A DNA stretch of 17,981 nucleotides from Eimeria necatrix. Its lineage: Eukaryota > Apicomplexa > Conoidasida > Eucoccidiorida > Eimeriidae. Positions 1 to 9,054 of this stretch are shown here, in pieces. The notes beneath the pieces are model-generated. The model did not search any database. It had not been told where the DNA came from and was given only the letters and a program-made list of their open reading frames with translations. The stretch's first letter is position 1; the number at the start of each line of letters is the position of its first letter. The translations under genes were made by a program, and so were the position numbers. Where the stretch lies: positions 1 through 17,981 of the forward strand of contig NW_013654611.1 of NCBI RefSeq assembly GCF_000499385.1, read 5' to 3'.

Positions 1-901
1 CACCTTTTATGTGCAGGTGACACCAGTGTCATTCTGTTTGCCATGCCACGCAACCGATTTTGATGTAGTTTTCTTTTGAGAGTTTGTCGCAGCGAGGCGC
101 GTAATCTTTGCAAAGTGATGTAGCGCTTCTGACGGCGGTGACGAGACTGCTGTGTTTCTGGCTTTCGGGTCATGCAAAATGGAAAACAGACGGTATGTGG
201 TTATCGGCAAGATGCTTTGTGTTTCGCATGTTAAGGGTCCGGTTTAGTGATGTTAGCTCTACAGCGTGTATTCTTCGTTAGGCGATCGCAGGTGGTTCGC
301 GTTGGTCTGGATTCAAACAACATATTCTTCAAAGTATGCATTTCTCATTGGTTTGTAACTGTTTCGCATGATTCGGGTCACCGTTTGTTGTCTTGTTGTG
401 TTGATTGTAACAAAGAAGCTGCTGCCGAATTGGCGGCAAATTCCGTTGGACGTGGAAAGATTAAACTTCTTGGTTCTCATTGGCTCTGTTAATGGGCAAA
501 ATCTGCACTGCGAAAAAGATGATACGCAGAATTTTTCGTTTCTCTGTTGTGAATGAATCTATGCATGTGGTGTTCTTGGGCACGCACCCATTCCGGTTGC
601 GTTGTTTGTTTGCTGCAGTTGGTTGAAGTCGGGGAAAGAAAGGCTTTAATACGCGAATGTCAGTATCATTGTTGCGTGGTATTTCTCTAGGAAACCTTGG
701 AGTTTCCGAAAACAAGGTGCACTGCGCAAGTTGGTATGCGGGCCGGTGCTTACTTTGGGTAAATTGCGCAGCCATCTTTGTATTGTGTGTTACGCGCGTG
801 GTGAGCTTAGACTGTGAGACGTCCCCTACTTAAAGTTACCCTTTCCTGTCGTGTAATGCGGTTATTTTTATTCTGCCAAAGAAGTGTTTTCTTTTATTTA
901 G
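1..901. other. Stretch without a supported gene
   Basis: This is T/G-rich plus-strand sequence. The open frames at 250-492 (plus) and 461-775 (minus) are short, not recognised and no longer than chance predicts. On the minus strand an ATG at 775 lies in a context with purines before it and is followed within about 25 bases by a possible donor (AAA then GTAAGC), so a very short minus-strand first exon cannot be excluded. The last 17 bases form a good pyrimidine-rich acceptor for the exon-like segment starting at 902. No RNA gene, repeat or promoter motif was recognised. Confidence 0.5.
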
Positions 902-1015
902 ACACGCGCAAACAACGTCTGTGCTTCGCCGTCTGCGCCGATCTGGCACCGCAGTGGAATGATTTTTTAGCAGTTGCTTACGTCCGTGAAACTACTATAG
1001 TTTGTTCCTGTGAAG
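902..1015 (+). CDS. Candidate internal exon, unknown protein
   Basis: The segment is preceded by a pyrimidine-rich acceptor (TTTTCTTTTATTTAG, ending at 901) and followed by a strong donor, GAAG then GTAAGT, at 1016. Only the frame that skips two bases stays open across all 114 bases; it gives 37 codons and ends one base into a codon. The peptide contains LAPQWNDFLAVAY. That loosely resembles the start of a WD-repeat blade in dynein intermediate chains, where a tryptophan/proline turn is followed by LAVAY or LAVGY, but the usual W before the proline is absent. The resemblance is too short to name the protein. A possible next exon begins after the acceptor ending at 1430 and fits in phase, but it reaches a stop without an obvious donor. 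One open frame out of three with two good splice sites makes this one of the better exon candidates here, though chance occurrence is quite possible. Confidence 0.3.
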
Positions 1016-2328
1016 GTAAGTGAAATGTGCCTGCCTTCCTTCTGCCGTGCTTCCAGAACGCGAATTCGTGTGAGTGATAACACGCTAACATCGTGAGGGC
1101 AATCGAGGATTCATGCACTTTCATGTAGCTTCACTGCTGTGACTTTGCCTGTTAGTTTGCTCTTGGCAAGGGATTTACACAGGAATAGGAAGTACTGCGT
1201 AGCACAGTTCAGTTGTGCAGGTGGGCAGCGAGATCTACTAGTGACGCATAAGGAATCGTGAATGCCCAAGGGGCGTTTCCTGCGTGTCCAACAACGTGTG
1301 CTGCACGTATGGTGTCAAAAAGGAGCTGATGTGTCATCTTTACCCTGTATTCATGCAAGCCACTACGAAGGCACCAAACATATTAAAAAATAAGAATATG
1401 TATTTTTTACATTTGGTTGTGAAATTTCAGCGGTCCGTTGTGTTCCGCAGAACAAGTTTAAAGACTCATTATTGAGGAAGACATCCTCTTGCTGACAGCT
1501 TCTAGCATTCACTATCCAGCGTTGCGAAGCTGCGCCGCCTGCGGGAGTGAATGAGCAAATTGCCAGCGAGCAGCCGAAAGGTGAGAAGTGCTGCGAAGCC
1601 TAGGACAATCGTGCAGGTGAGGTTTATAGATAAGACTTGCGCGGGGGGCGTAGAGGATATTTATGGCATGCATGTTGCGCATGTAACATTTTTATGTTCA
1701 GCATCACCTGAAGTAGCGACTGATATGTTGAAATTTTAGCAAGCAGTGTGGGGTATGGAGCAGCTCTGATAAGCGAAAGACAGGGCAGCTCTCTTACAAA
1801 CGAGGGTAAGGCAAGGGAACTCAGGTTTTTGGTTAAGTATTTTTCTTGAAATTGCAGACGGCATGTAGCCGGCGAAGATGACGACGTCCACGCATCTACG
1901 CATTTTTGAGTCGATAGGCATGCTCAGGGCTAACTCCTGGCGAGTTATTCGTTGGCGGATTTGTTGCAGCCTCACACACGTCAGCTCTTTAGTTGTATAG
2001 AACGATGTGACGTGACTGCTGGTGGTGTTGCGACAAGGCTGTGGACAAACAGTTTGTTGGCCATACTCCTGACAAATTGTGTGTCAACAGCTTTGTTGCA
2101 TTCTTACGCATGGAAGCTTTTCAGTGCTATGATCTGGCTGTGGGTGGTGTTGCGACGGTTCTTTTGCAGCCTTTTGCATCTTTACAACGGGATACAGACG
2201 GTATGTTGCCAACATGACGCATGCTTGTCGAGCTCACAATGCACACCTGCACAGTGCTTCTGCAGCGTGATGTAAACTGTTTGGGCTTGGCGCGGAGGTT
2301 TCCTTTTGTTAGGCGTTTTGCCAATTAG
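1016..2328. other. Intron-like stretch with weak exon candidates
   Basis: This stretch follows the donor at 1016 and is T-rich. Acceptor-like tracts end at 1430, 1739, 1857 and 2169, and donor-like sites lie at 1582 (AAAG then GTGAGA), 1616 (CAG then GTGAGG) and 1807 (AGG then GTAAGG). An open segment lies between 1740 and 1806, flanked by one of each, and an ATG at 1551 heads a basic 22-codon frame ending at the 1616 donor. Several frames are open in these short pieces and their phases do not chain uniquely, so I do not call exons. The sequence TGGTGTTGCGAC occurs twice (about 2021 and 2142), a short similarity of no clear meaning. Confidence 0.35.
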
Positions 2329-2450
2329 GGCATGCAGGATAGCGCGCGAGTGCCGCTGTATTTGGGTGCCAGCGTCGTGCTGCATGCGGCAGCCAAATGA
2401 GTGGAAGGCAACGTTTGACAGGCTCAGGACATCGCAGATGCTAATACTAC
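2329..2450 (+). CDS. Candidate internal exon, unknown protein
   Basis: The acceptor follows a pyrimidine-rich run and ends in CCAATTAG at 2328. The donor at 2451 is a strong GTGAGT after CTAC. With a one-base leading phase, 40 codons stay open and one base is left over at the end. The peptide is rich in Cys and Arg in its first half and ends in a more ordinary stretch (NEWKATFDRLRTSQMLIL). I do not recognise a family. The acceptor is only moderate, and CCAG or GGCAG further in could serve instead without changing the frame. The sense of the call rests on the donor and the uninterrupted frame only. Confidence 0.22.
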
Positions 2451-2826
2451 GTGAGTAGTGCTAGCTGCGTTTTGCGAACAGATTCCACGTCGCACATATA
2501 GTTTCGAAGCATCTGAGTGTTTCCCGGTATAAAAATACGGGGACTCATTGGGTCATTGCTGCTTGCTGCGCCGTCTAGCTGTACGTTTGTGTATTTGCAG
2601 CTTGACAGTCAGTGAATGGTTTGGTTGGTGGCCAACTAGGTGTTGTTTGCCGGAAAGGCGAGCTTCACGAAGCATGGGCTGTAAATCCAGGCTGTACGTA
2701 GTAGCATGGAGCCGTTGCAGTGCTGCGCTTGTTTGGCGTGAGTTGATGAGGACAGGGTTTTCTCATTTTCTTCTAGATGCTTAGGAAAAGGTGGGCAGGC
2801 ATTTTTTGACACGTTGTGCGTTTCAG
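2451..2826. other. Intron-like stretch
   Basis: This stretch lies between two exon candidates. It contains two good acceptor-like tracts, ending at 2600 (GTGTATTTGCAG) and 2776 (TTTTCTTCTAG). A plus-strand frame runs from 2548 to 2784 with a possible GTGAGT donor near 2738. The peptide in that frame (Trp-, Cys- and Arg-rich) is not recognised and may be chance. An opposite-strand frame covers the same bases, which weakens any coding argument. Confidence 0.35.
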
Positions 2827-2935
2827 AATGAACCAGAAGTTCACGAGGCTGTCGATGTCGTTCAGAAAAAGGGGCGGTCAAGGCTCAATAGGACTGCAAG
2901 CTGTGCATAGCCTACGTGATTTCTGGGGCACACTG
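2827..2935 (+). CDS. Candidate exon, possible HAD-phosphatase-like fragment
   Basis: The acceptor is TTGTGCGTTTCAG ending at 2826 and the donor is CTG then GTATGG at 2936. In the one-base-phase frame 36 codons are open, beginning MNQKFTRLSMSF and ending HSLRDFWGTL, finishing in phase 0. A second frame (starting NEPEVHEAVDVV) is also open to a stop at 2917-2919, so the frame is not certain. Downstream, phase 0 continues into the segment at 3031-3132, or first into a 13-codon piece at 2970-3008 that starts YSTGRT. In the sucrose-phosphate-phosphatase branch of the HAD superfamily a hydrophobic strand followed by F/Y-STGRS is a typical motif, so the joined reading is suggestive. The catalytic DxD motif was not found upstream. 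Confidence 0.28.
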
Positions 2936-3030
2936 GTATGGGTGTGTTTTTGATGTACTAACTTTGCAGTACTCGACTGGTCGGACATCTAGAGTCTGCG
3001 GAGCGCTCGTATAAATTGTGTCTTTTGCAG

Positions 3031-3132
3031 CGGCTTGAGTTTATACTGCTGAAACGCGTCTTTTCTCATTTCCCAACACTTAGGTTTCCCGGTGTGTTGG
3101 CGATTGAAGACCTGATGGAACATGTTGCTTAG
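3031..3132 (+). CDS. Candidate terminal exon, unknown protein
   Basis: The segment starts after the acceptor GTCTTTTGCAG ending at 3030 and reads 33 codons in phase 0 to a TAG at 3130-3132. It follows the phase-0 end of the 2827-2935 segment; the direct intron would be 95 bases. If the intermediate 2970-3008 piece is also exonic, the two introns would be only 34 and 22 bases, which is too short for ordinary spliceosomal introns, so the single 95-base intron is preferred. That choice removes the STGR motif from the protein. The peptide includes KRVFSHFPTLRFPGVLAIED. A second pyrimidine-rich acceptor inside it (ending at 3082) offers a different start. The family is not recognised. Confidence 0.25.
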   Translation, partial: RLEFILLKRVFSHFPTLRFPGVLAIEDLMEHVA

Positions 3133-3525
3133 ACGCTTCTGGTGGTGCGCAATGTGCACTGGTCTGCCTTGGTTCTTTTTTGTGCCACTCGGGAGTTCTT
3201 TGGCACAATGCAGACAAGGTGGGGAACGTGTTTTTGTGCACGGTAGTATGTTTGCAGGTTATTACTGCGTATTCCGAATCTATTTGGAGTCTCCCAATTT
3301 TGCAGCATTCTTGCGATAATGAACTTTAGCTCTGCGTTAGATACTGCTCTTTGTTTCGTGGGTTGAATCTACTACGTTCGGGCACAGGTGATGCATTACA
3401 AGCACATGTTTCCTTTTGCTCTGAGGAAACTAACCGACAACTGGGGCACTTCAGGCAGACAAACTCTGGAATCCTCACTGGGGTGATGACTACGCTTTTT
3501 CATGGTAGTTGAAGTGCTTTCCATG
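3133..3525. other. Stretch without a supported gene
   Basis: This stretch contains an acceptor-like TATGTTTGCAG ending at 3258 and an open plus frame through 3319, neither recognised. From about 3400 the sequence leads into the tandem repeat array; weak similarity to the end of the repeat unit may begin here, but I cannot place its boundary. No RNA gene was recognised. Confidence 0.4.
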
Positions 3526-3959
3526 AATCCCCTGTTTGGTCTGATCATGATACTCATTTCAATATTCTTGTCTGTCACTGGTTTTTTCGCAATATAGTTA
3601 AAATTACTTGAGTTCTGAGGGTGCATTTACCTCTTTCGTCTTCGGTGAATTTGGCGTGCAGTGTGATGCATGACTTCGCTAGAAAACGGCTGTAGCTTCA
3701 TCATTGAGGAACTCAGTTGCTTATTGGAATCTAGAGGCAGTGGCTACACTGTTACAGCTGCTTGTCTGGAGCATTTGATTTCTTCTTTCAGACGGTAGGT
3801 GCTTTCAATTGCTCCTGACACCACTGTGGTTAACAGTTGCCGTGGGATCGTAGCTGTTGCACCTGCCGTGGTGCCATATCAAAGACGTTTTTTTCCTTGC
3901 CACATATTCGTGCTGGCGTGGAAAAATCTTGTAGTTCTGAACCGCCTTTTGCTTTTATA
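3526..3959. repeat. Array copy A
   Basis: This is the first recognisable copy of the 436-bp unit. It carries both anchors and the block TTTCAGACGGTAGGTG near 3787-3802. The 72 bases from 3789 align with copy B without gaps. Against copy C it has four extra bases in and near the T-run around 3889-3896. On the minus strand it can be read with peptides similar to those of B and C, but substitutions do not favour third codon positions, so I do not call it coding. Confidence 0.8.
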
Positions 3960-4402
3960 AATCCCGCGTTTGGTCCCAATGTGATACAAATTTCAATATT
4001 ATTGTTTGCAACTGGTTTTTCTGCAGGCCTGTTAAAAGTATGTGTGAATTGTGAGGATGCATTTACGGTCTTCGTGTTCCGTGAATTCGGTGTACAGTGA
4101 GGAACGTGATTTGGCTATGAAAAAGTTGTAGCTTTACCTCTGTGAAACGCAGGTGTTTGTTCGAAGCGTGAGGCAAAGGCTAGACGGTTGCAGTTGTTTA
4201 TCGGGGGGATTTTATTTCGATCCGCAGGCGGTAGGTGTTTGCAAAGGCTCCTGACATCACGGCGATTCACAGCTGTCATGCAAGCGTAGCTGTTCCACCT
4301 GCCGCGGTACCATATCGGAGGCTTTTTCTTTGCTTGCCACACATATGAACTTACGTGAAAAGATCCTGAAGTTGTTATAACTTCAACCGCATTCTGCGTT
4401 TG
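3960..4402. repeat. Array copy B
   Basis: This is the most complete copy. It contains an acceptor-like GGTTTTTCTGCAG ending at 4026, which copy A lacks (TTTTTTCGCAATATAG instead). The block GATCCGCAGGCGGTAGGTG near 4220-4238 corresponds to TTTCAGACGGTAGGTG in copy A. A 109-codon minus-strand frame covers much of it; its length is not beyond chance. Confidence 0.8.
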
Positions 4403-4700
4403 AATCCCGCGCTTGTTCTCATGTGATACCAAATTCAGTATCATTGTTTGTCACCCTAGGCGGTTGCAGTTTTTTGCCGGGTGAATTCTATTTCGACTGC
4501 AGAAAGTGGACGCTTGCAGGAAGTTTTGATATCACTGGATTTTATAGTTCTCATGGAAATGCAGCTATTGCACGTGCCGCGGTGCCATGTTGGAGACTTT
4601 TTCTTGCCGCATATTTGTGCTGGCGTGAAGGAATCATGTAGTTGCCATGACTGATATCGCTTTCTCCGTTTGCATCTGTTGCTGTGTTGCGCCCCAGCAT
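4403..4700. repeat. Array copy C, internally deleted
   Basis: The copy begins with AATCCCGCGCTTG and keeps TCATTGTTTG, then jumps to GGCGGTTGCAG, which in copy B lies about 165 bases further on. From the CTGCAG near 4499 onward it aligns with B without gaps for 73 bases up to the second anchor at 4572. A 6-base gap follows near the T-run. The end is poorly defined. Confidence 0.75.
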
Positions 4701-5370
4701 CACAGCCAGCGATTGATTGGCTGAACCAATGTTTGGATAACGTTTGAGGTATACCATTCATGCTGTTTTCTCAGCGCACGTTTGTAAATTACTTCGTAGC
4801 CAGTGCTTTTTGCCGTTGTATGTGTGCATTTTCTAATTCGAAGTTCATGTGGCAGCTTAAGCTGCCGTTGTGTCTTGACACAGTATCTCGGCGCTGGAGG
4901 GGGAAGAAATTTTTCTGCCTCCTCAAAAGATCGAAGACATAAAGGTTAGGCCTTTTTCTGCAAATAGTAGGTGGATGTTTGCGGATTGCTAGTATGGTTG
5001 CTATCCATAGTATAGCTTTGGGATTGCATAAATGGCCCGTATTCACAAATAGTTGAAAACTATCTTCTGGGTGGAGATCGTCGTTGTGTAAAAAGAGTAT
5101 ATATTTTGGTGAGATGGAGCACTATGTCTGGACGTCATGCTTTTTTTTTATCAGCTTTTAGTGAAAGCAACAGATGGATAGGCGATTTTTGAAAACGTAG
5201 CGCTACCCTTGAACCGGAATGTGAACATGAATGCAGATGAGCTACTTTTACTAGCTGAGTTTGTCAGGTCGTTGATATATCGGCATGCATTTCTGCTTTT
5301 GCTCGGTTAATTAGTGTGGGAATCGTTTGATCCTTTTATGCTTTCTGAGCTTTTCACTGGTGGTAAAAAA
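4701..5370. other. Stretch without a supported gene
   Basis: A perfect 16-base palindrome, GGCAGCTTAAGCTGCC, lies at 4851-4866. A GTGAGA donor-like site lies at 5109, and a long T-run acceptor-like tract ends in ATCAG at 5154. The open frames here (for example 4760-4942 plus, 4789-5046 minus) overlap on opposite strands and are not recognised. Confidence 0.4.
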
Positions 5371-5525
5371 GGTTTTTGCTCCGAAAGGCCGCGGCAAGGT
5401 TTACGGAGTATCTGAATGCGGCTACTCCGTAGACCCTGCCGGAAGTTTTTGTGCTACCCAGGCAGGCCGCGATACGGTTTACGGACCAGCTTAATTCAAC
5501 TACTTCGTGACTCGTAACTCGTGGA
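5371..5525. repeat. Diverged tandem duplication, about 78 bp
   Basis: Copy 1 is about 5371-5443 and copy 2 about 5444-5525. The clearest shared block is 22 bases long, beginning AGGCCGCG and ending GGTTTACGGA, at 5386-5407 and 5464-5485, with three mismatches and a spacing of 78. Both copies start with GTTTTTG and share later blocks (AAT, CTACTYCGT, GGAA). The spacing is a multiple of three, so a minus-strand open frame (5354-5545) shows the repeated peptide SVNRIAA / SVNLAAA. That frame is only 63 codons and not recognised. Confidence 0.75.
5392..5441. repeat. Hairpin: 19-bp stem, 12-nt loop
   Basis: The arm CGGCAAGGTTTACGGAGTA (5392-5410) pairs with TACTCCGTAGACCCTGCCG (5423-5441). Seventeen of 19 positions are Watson-Crick pairs; the other two are one T-G wobble and one A-C mismatch. 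The loop is 12 bases (5411-5422). It lies entirely in copy 1 of the 78-bp duplication. In copy 2 the left arm is conserved but the right arm has diverged, so the hairpin is not kept there. It could act as a structured RNA element or be a remnant of a foldback insertion; nothing nearby decides which. There is no T-run after it that would suggest a terminator. Confidence 0.8.
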
Positions 5526-8500
5526 AAATGATGTCTAGCTTTCACTGCAGAGTGCTAGGGAAAGCAGCTGAACGAGCGAACACATGTGAGTCGTGAGTGC
5601 TATTTATATTTCTGTGCAGTCAATCTTTTACTGCGCCAAACGTATTACACGAGCGACTGCAACAAGAACAGCGGCTAGGAAGGCCATCGTTGCGGGCTAT
5701 CACGTGCTTTTAGTCCCTTTCTCGACGTGCATTCTCCAGATTAACACATTAGCGCTGTACAAACACGCACGCTGCTAGGTGCTTCCGGATGCCTAAAGTA
5801 TTAGACCAGAGTAATGTATGGCCTGTCGAAAGGTCACTTTTCACGAAAGTATTTCACGTATTTGGATGTGTTATTATGCGACACATCCGACGCTGCTAGA
5901 AACGCCACCGCGGCCGTATCCCTTAAGTTAAAATCTACGAGCTCTGACGAACGTATCGGGGACAATCTACCAAATAGCAGGCAGTTTTGTCCGGTTCTCT
6001 ACACAGGACGTGCCTGTGTTGTAGCTCTATCTTGCCGCGTGCGCCGGCTTATTTGCTCTGCACTTGGTAAAGGAAACGCCCTTTGTTGGCGCTGCCTGCA
6101 GATAGTAAAGAGTAATCAAAGGTACGACTATGCGTCGATTGGGTTGTTGCTCATTGTTGCCGTTTGCAGAAAGTGAGACACCCTTAATACGAATAGTGCA
6201 CATATTTTTGGTTTTATTGTACATAGTGCTTCTGGATGGCTGGTAGCACACTGCCGTAAAGTTCACCTGATTCTTGCGATTCATTTGATATCTCATCAAT
6301 GAGTCTGTACTTTATGTTTGCGTTGTGAACAGAAGTCGCTATGTGGCCAAGAATCATTCTGGTGTAGACGCTTGAAGGCTAGATTCTGATATTTGCAGGA
6401 CCTTGCAGGCCCAGCTTTTTAAGATAACTGGGGTGACTGAAAGATTAGCGTTACGATGTTTTAAATGATTCTGTGTGGAGGAATTTGCCCGACATATTCG
6501 GTTGATGTAGCTAAGATAACACGCACATGGGTGGACGTGCATGTGAAGTCCACCTGAATTGCATTTATCATGAGGTGAGATGCAAGCTCAACTTTTAAGT
6601 TATTATCGGAGATATGAGAATCATTGACGATCGCATGCAGCTTCTTTTCGAGGTGTTTGCTTCAACACCCAGTTGGTATGTTGTACGATGTCCCGACGTG
6701 TTTTTCTCGACTCTCAAGATAAGATTACAAGTGATAGAGCCAGGAAATTTCTGGTCCCGCTGCGCCACTTTATGATGTGCAAAAACGTTATTGTCAGTGC
6801 ATGATGATTAAGGCGGCTTCCTGCTATCCAAACAGGATGAACGATGACTACCGTACACTGGAAGAGGGCTGACACAGTTGTTAATAGCTTTGTTCTTTAT
6901 TGTATTGTGCGATGATATACAGACAGTATGTCATGCTGACCAAAGATTCAAACGCCTTCAGATCAAAAATCACAATCGGAGGTCAAATCAGATTCGCGGT
7001 CAACATAGCTGCGTTGGTGGTGCTGAAGCAATTAACTGTAGCATGAGAAACAGTGACAAAAATTAGGCAGACAGGCATGCGACACATGTGTGACTATTGG
7101 AAGAACTGCTATGGTGAATGCAGTCCGTATGTTGATGCATGTTTTATTGAGAGCGTTGTGCGGTGCCTGCTTGGGGTTCGCGACTATGTCATGCTGCGTG
7201 CACGTTTTCTGGCTGCAGCACATTTGACCGTACAATTTTGAGAAGTTTCTCGGTGAGGCTGCTCCACAGGGCTTTGTTTTTTCTGCACAACATCATGAGG
7301 AGAACCTCGCTTTTTTGCAGGGGGTGCGTGCTGGTGAATTCATCTCATTTGCCTCTTGGGGCAGCTCCTTTGTTTTGAGGCTATATGTGTTGCATGCACC
7401 GTCGGCTCGTATCAATCAATATTTTACATCCTACGGAAACTACGCCTCTTGCGAGATCGTTTTGATTTGTTATTTCTAACTAATTGAGCTGCGACGTCTT
7501 AGAAAGTGACTGTGGTCCCTCTGAAATTCTGGCGGTATCTGGAGTTTCATAGAAGTGGTGTAATGCAAGTGCTTTACGAAGAAGACTGTGCGTGAAGTCC
7601 CATTATGTGATGTACTCCACAGACTGAGCGTGTGAAGCATGCTGCGTGTTTATTGTCGAGGCAACAGCCAGAGATTGTACAAACATTCTTGTCTGCTTCA
7701 ATGTTTGAGATCCTTAGTGTGTTAATATAACAGATTGTGAGGTCTTGCGCAACGCAATGCGCCACATTTGCCTGAAGCAACAGCACAATTGAATGAAGCA
7801 GCGCAAACGAATAAAATGCAAATAAAATACATTGTGAACCAGGCGGTGCGTCAGGAATTCATGCTATCTCCAGACGCGCTTGCATGAAAAATTAACACCG
7901 GGGATTCTGACCGACTTGAGCACGCTCATACCGTATACCAGGGTTAGCCGGTTTTTCATCCGTGCGCAAGCAATCTCAAAATGTCTTTCCATTTGTATGT
8001 GGCCTCCTTGCATTTCAGGGCGTACGCAGGCAACTCCCATGCTTTGTATTTGATAAGATATGGTGGATGCATATCTTGCAGCATCACATTTCTGGTAGCA
8101 GCGCGCTCTTGCATACACAATTTTCGCTTGCGCCAAGGTAAACACTCTGCATACGGTAGGCCTGCCGTTGTATTAGTATTACTGCCACAATGCTGGTTGT
8201 GTCCTCACAGTGTTATGCCAGACCTGTGGTGCATTCAGTCATATACGAAGCGCTTGCTTGTGGATCGAAGATTGTGCGGACTGTGTTACCTGCGCAGCGC
8301 CGAACACAACGCTGAGTAGCCAGACCTTCGATATTCGTTATTGGGCCGTAGGCCGCAGGTACAGGAGCAGCTATGCTTTCCAGGTTGACACTGTTTGTCA
8401 ATTTGCGGTTGTAGATAGAGATGTAACACTGTCGGTTACATAACCTCTGTCCACGAATGCATGTTTTATCACTGCGCCGCGCAGTGGAGGAACGTTCTGC

Positions 8501-8727
8501 CAAAATTTGCGTCTGATTCGCTTTGCGTGCTAAGCGAAGTGGCTTTTGCGTTTACATTTTCGAAAGGCGCATTGTTTTACTCGTAGAATGTAGGGTTCCT
8601 TGTAGCTCCGTAGGTAATGTGCTGTTGTTTGAGCCGCTTCTGGTTTTTCATTTAGGTCGTAAGGCCTGTCTGTCAAATATTTGCACCCAGCGCATGAATT
8701 GGTTATAAACTGGAGTGAAGCTTACAT
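5526..8727. other. Long stretch without a supported gene
   Basis: This is T-rich plus-strand sequence. An ATG at 5814 opens a 120-codon plus frame ending at 6176; its middle part is polar and compositionally ordinary, its end hydrophobic, and it has no recognised domain. Its length is within chance expectation. A good acceptor (TTATATTTCTGTGCAG) ends near 5619 with all three downstream frames open for about 30 codons or more. Another acceptor-like tract ends at 8210. A 17-base odd palindrome, CACTGCGCCGCGCAGTG, lies at 8470-8486. No repeat array, RNA gene or mobile-element end was recognised. Confidence 0.4.
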
Positions 8728-9054
8728 TTGCTGCGAGTGCGGCACAACCTTAAGGACCAGCACCTGTTTCACGTTTTTCTGAAGTGGTTGCTGAACAGAA
8801 TTGAATCAATTTTCTTTTCAATTTGCAGTTGGTACGTTCTAATTCTATTAATAGCTGTAGATAGCGTTTTTCTCAGCATGCCGAGCAATAGCTTCTTTAG
8901 CCTCTTCAAGCCTTTCGTAGACACAGCAACATATCGGTGGCAGTGCTTCGTTGGAACATTTTTAGGAATCTTCTCATGGCAACTGTTCGCTGTGGTTCGC
9001 AGTACACTACCCCGAATCTTAATTTCCAAGAGCCTTAATCCCGGCAAAGCGTGA
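8728..9054 (+). CDS. Candidate exon with hydrophobic segments, unknown
   Basis: This plus-strand frame is open for 108 codons and begins at a TTG, so the true start would have to be a splice acceptor or lie upstream. An acceptor-like TTTTCAATTTGCAG ends at 8829 inside it and keeps the frame with a one-base phase. The peptide has two hydrophobic runs that could be membrane segments, around residues 30-52 (including WYVLILLIAVDSVFL) and 75-90 (including FVGTFLGIFSWQLFAVV), separated by a loop containing KPFVDTATYRW. T-rich DNA read in the sense direction automatically encodes Phe, Leu and Val, so the hydrophobicity is weak evidence. An opposite-strand frame covers almost the same interval. No family is recognised. 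Confidence 0.22.
   Translation: MLRVRHNLKDQHLFHVFLKWLLNRIESIFFSICSWYVLILLIAVDSVFLSMPSNSFFSLFKPFVDTATYRWQCFVGTFLGIFSWQLFAVVRSTLPRILISKSLNPGKA

Larger units (their letters stand above)
3526..4700. repeat. Diverged tandem array, unit about 436 bp
   Basis: At least three head-to-tail copies are visible. Anchor 1, AATCCCnnGTTTGGT-like, occurs at 3526, 3960 and 4403 (spacing 434 and 443). Anchor 2, ACCTGCCGYGGTRCCATAT-like, occurs at 3861, 4297 and 4572 (spacing 436 and 275). The shorter last spacing shows a deletion of about 165 bases in the third copy. Further shared blocks are ATTTCAATATT with TGTTTG, GATGCATTTAC and GTCTTCG, GGTAGGTG and CTCCTGACA, and CTTGCC with ACATAT. The copies differ at many positions, so the duplication is old. 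The array fades out near 4700, where a fourth copy may begin and be lost. No transposon end or known repeat family is recognised. Confidence 0.85.

Noticed and set aside
3259..3337. Plus-frame peptide VITAYSESIW that recalls the TAVGSEI region of sucrose-phosphate phosphatases, which would support the STGR observation upstream.
   Set aside because: The conserved G and E are misplaced, and the phase required to join it to the upstream exon candidates needs a weak donor.
4398..4412. GCGTTTGAATCCCGC resembles a tRNA T-arm/B-box, which suggested a tRNA gene or a tRNA-derived element in the repeat unit.
   Set aside because: The B-box consensus is not met exactly, the stem is only three pairs, no A-box or acceptor stem could be placed upstream, and the other copies do not keep it.
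4851..4866. Perfect 16-base palindrome GGCAGCTTAAGCTGCC as an operator-like site.
   Set aside because: One such palindrome in 18 kb is not far from chance and no promoter or gene start is next to it.
5814..6176. ATG-started 120-codon plus frame as a single-exon gene.
   Set aside because: Its length is within chance expectation and no domain, conserved motif or splice or polyadenylation context supports it.
8211..8315. Open plus frame after an acceptor-like tract containing VIYEALACGSKIVRT, which recalls the EALACG motif of group 1 glycosyltransferases.
   Set aside because: The match is only about six residues, the other frames are equally open, there is no donor, and no second glycosyltransferase motif lies nearby.
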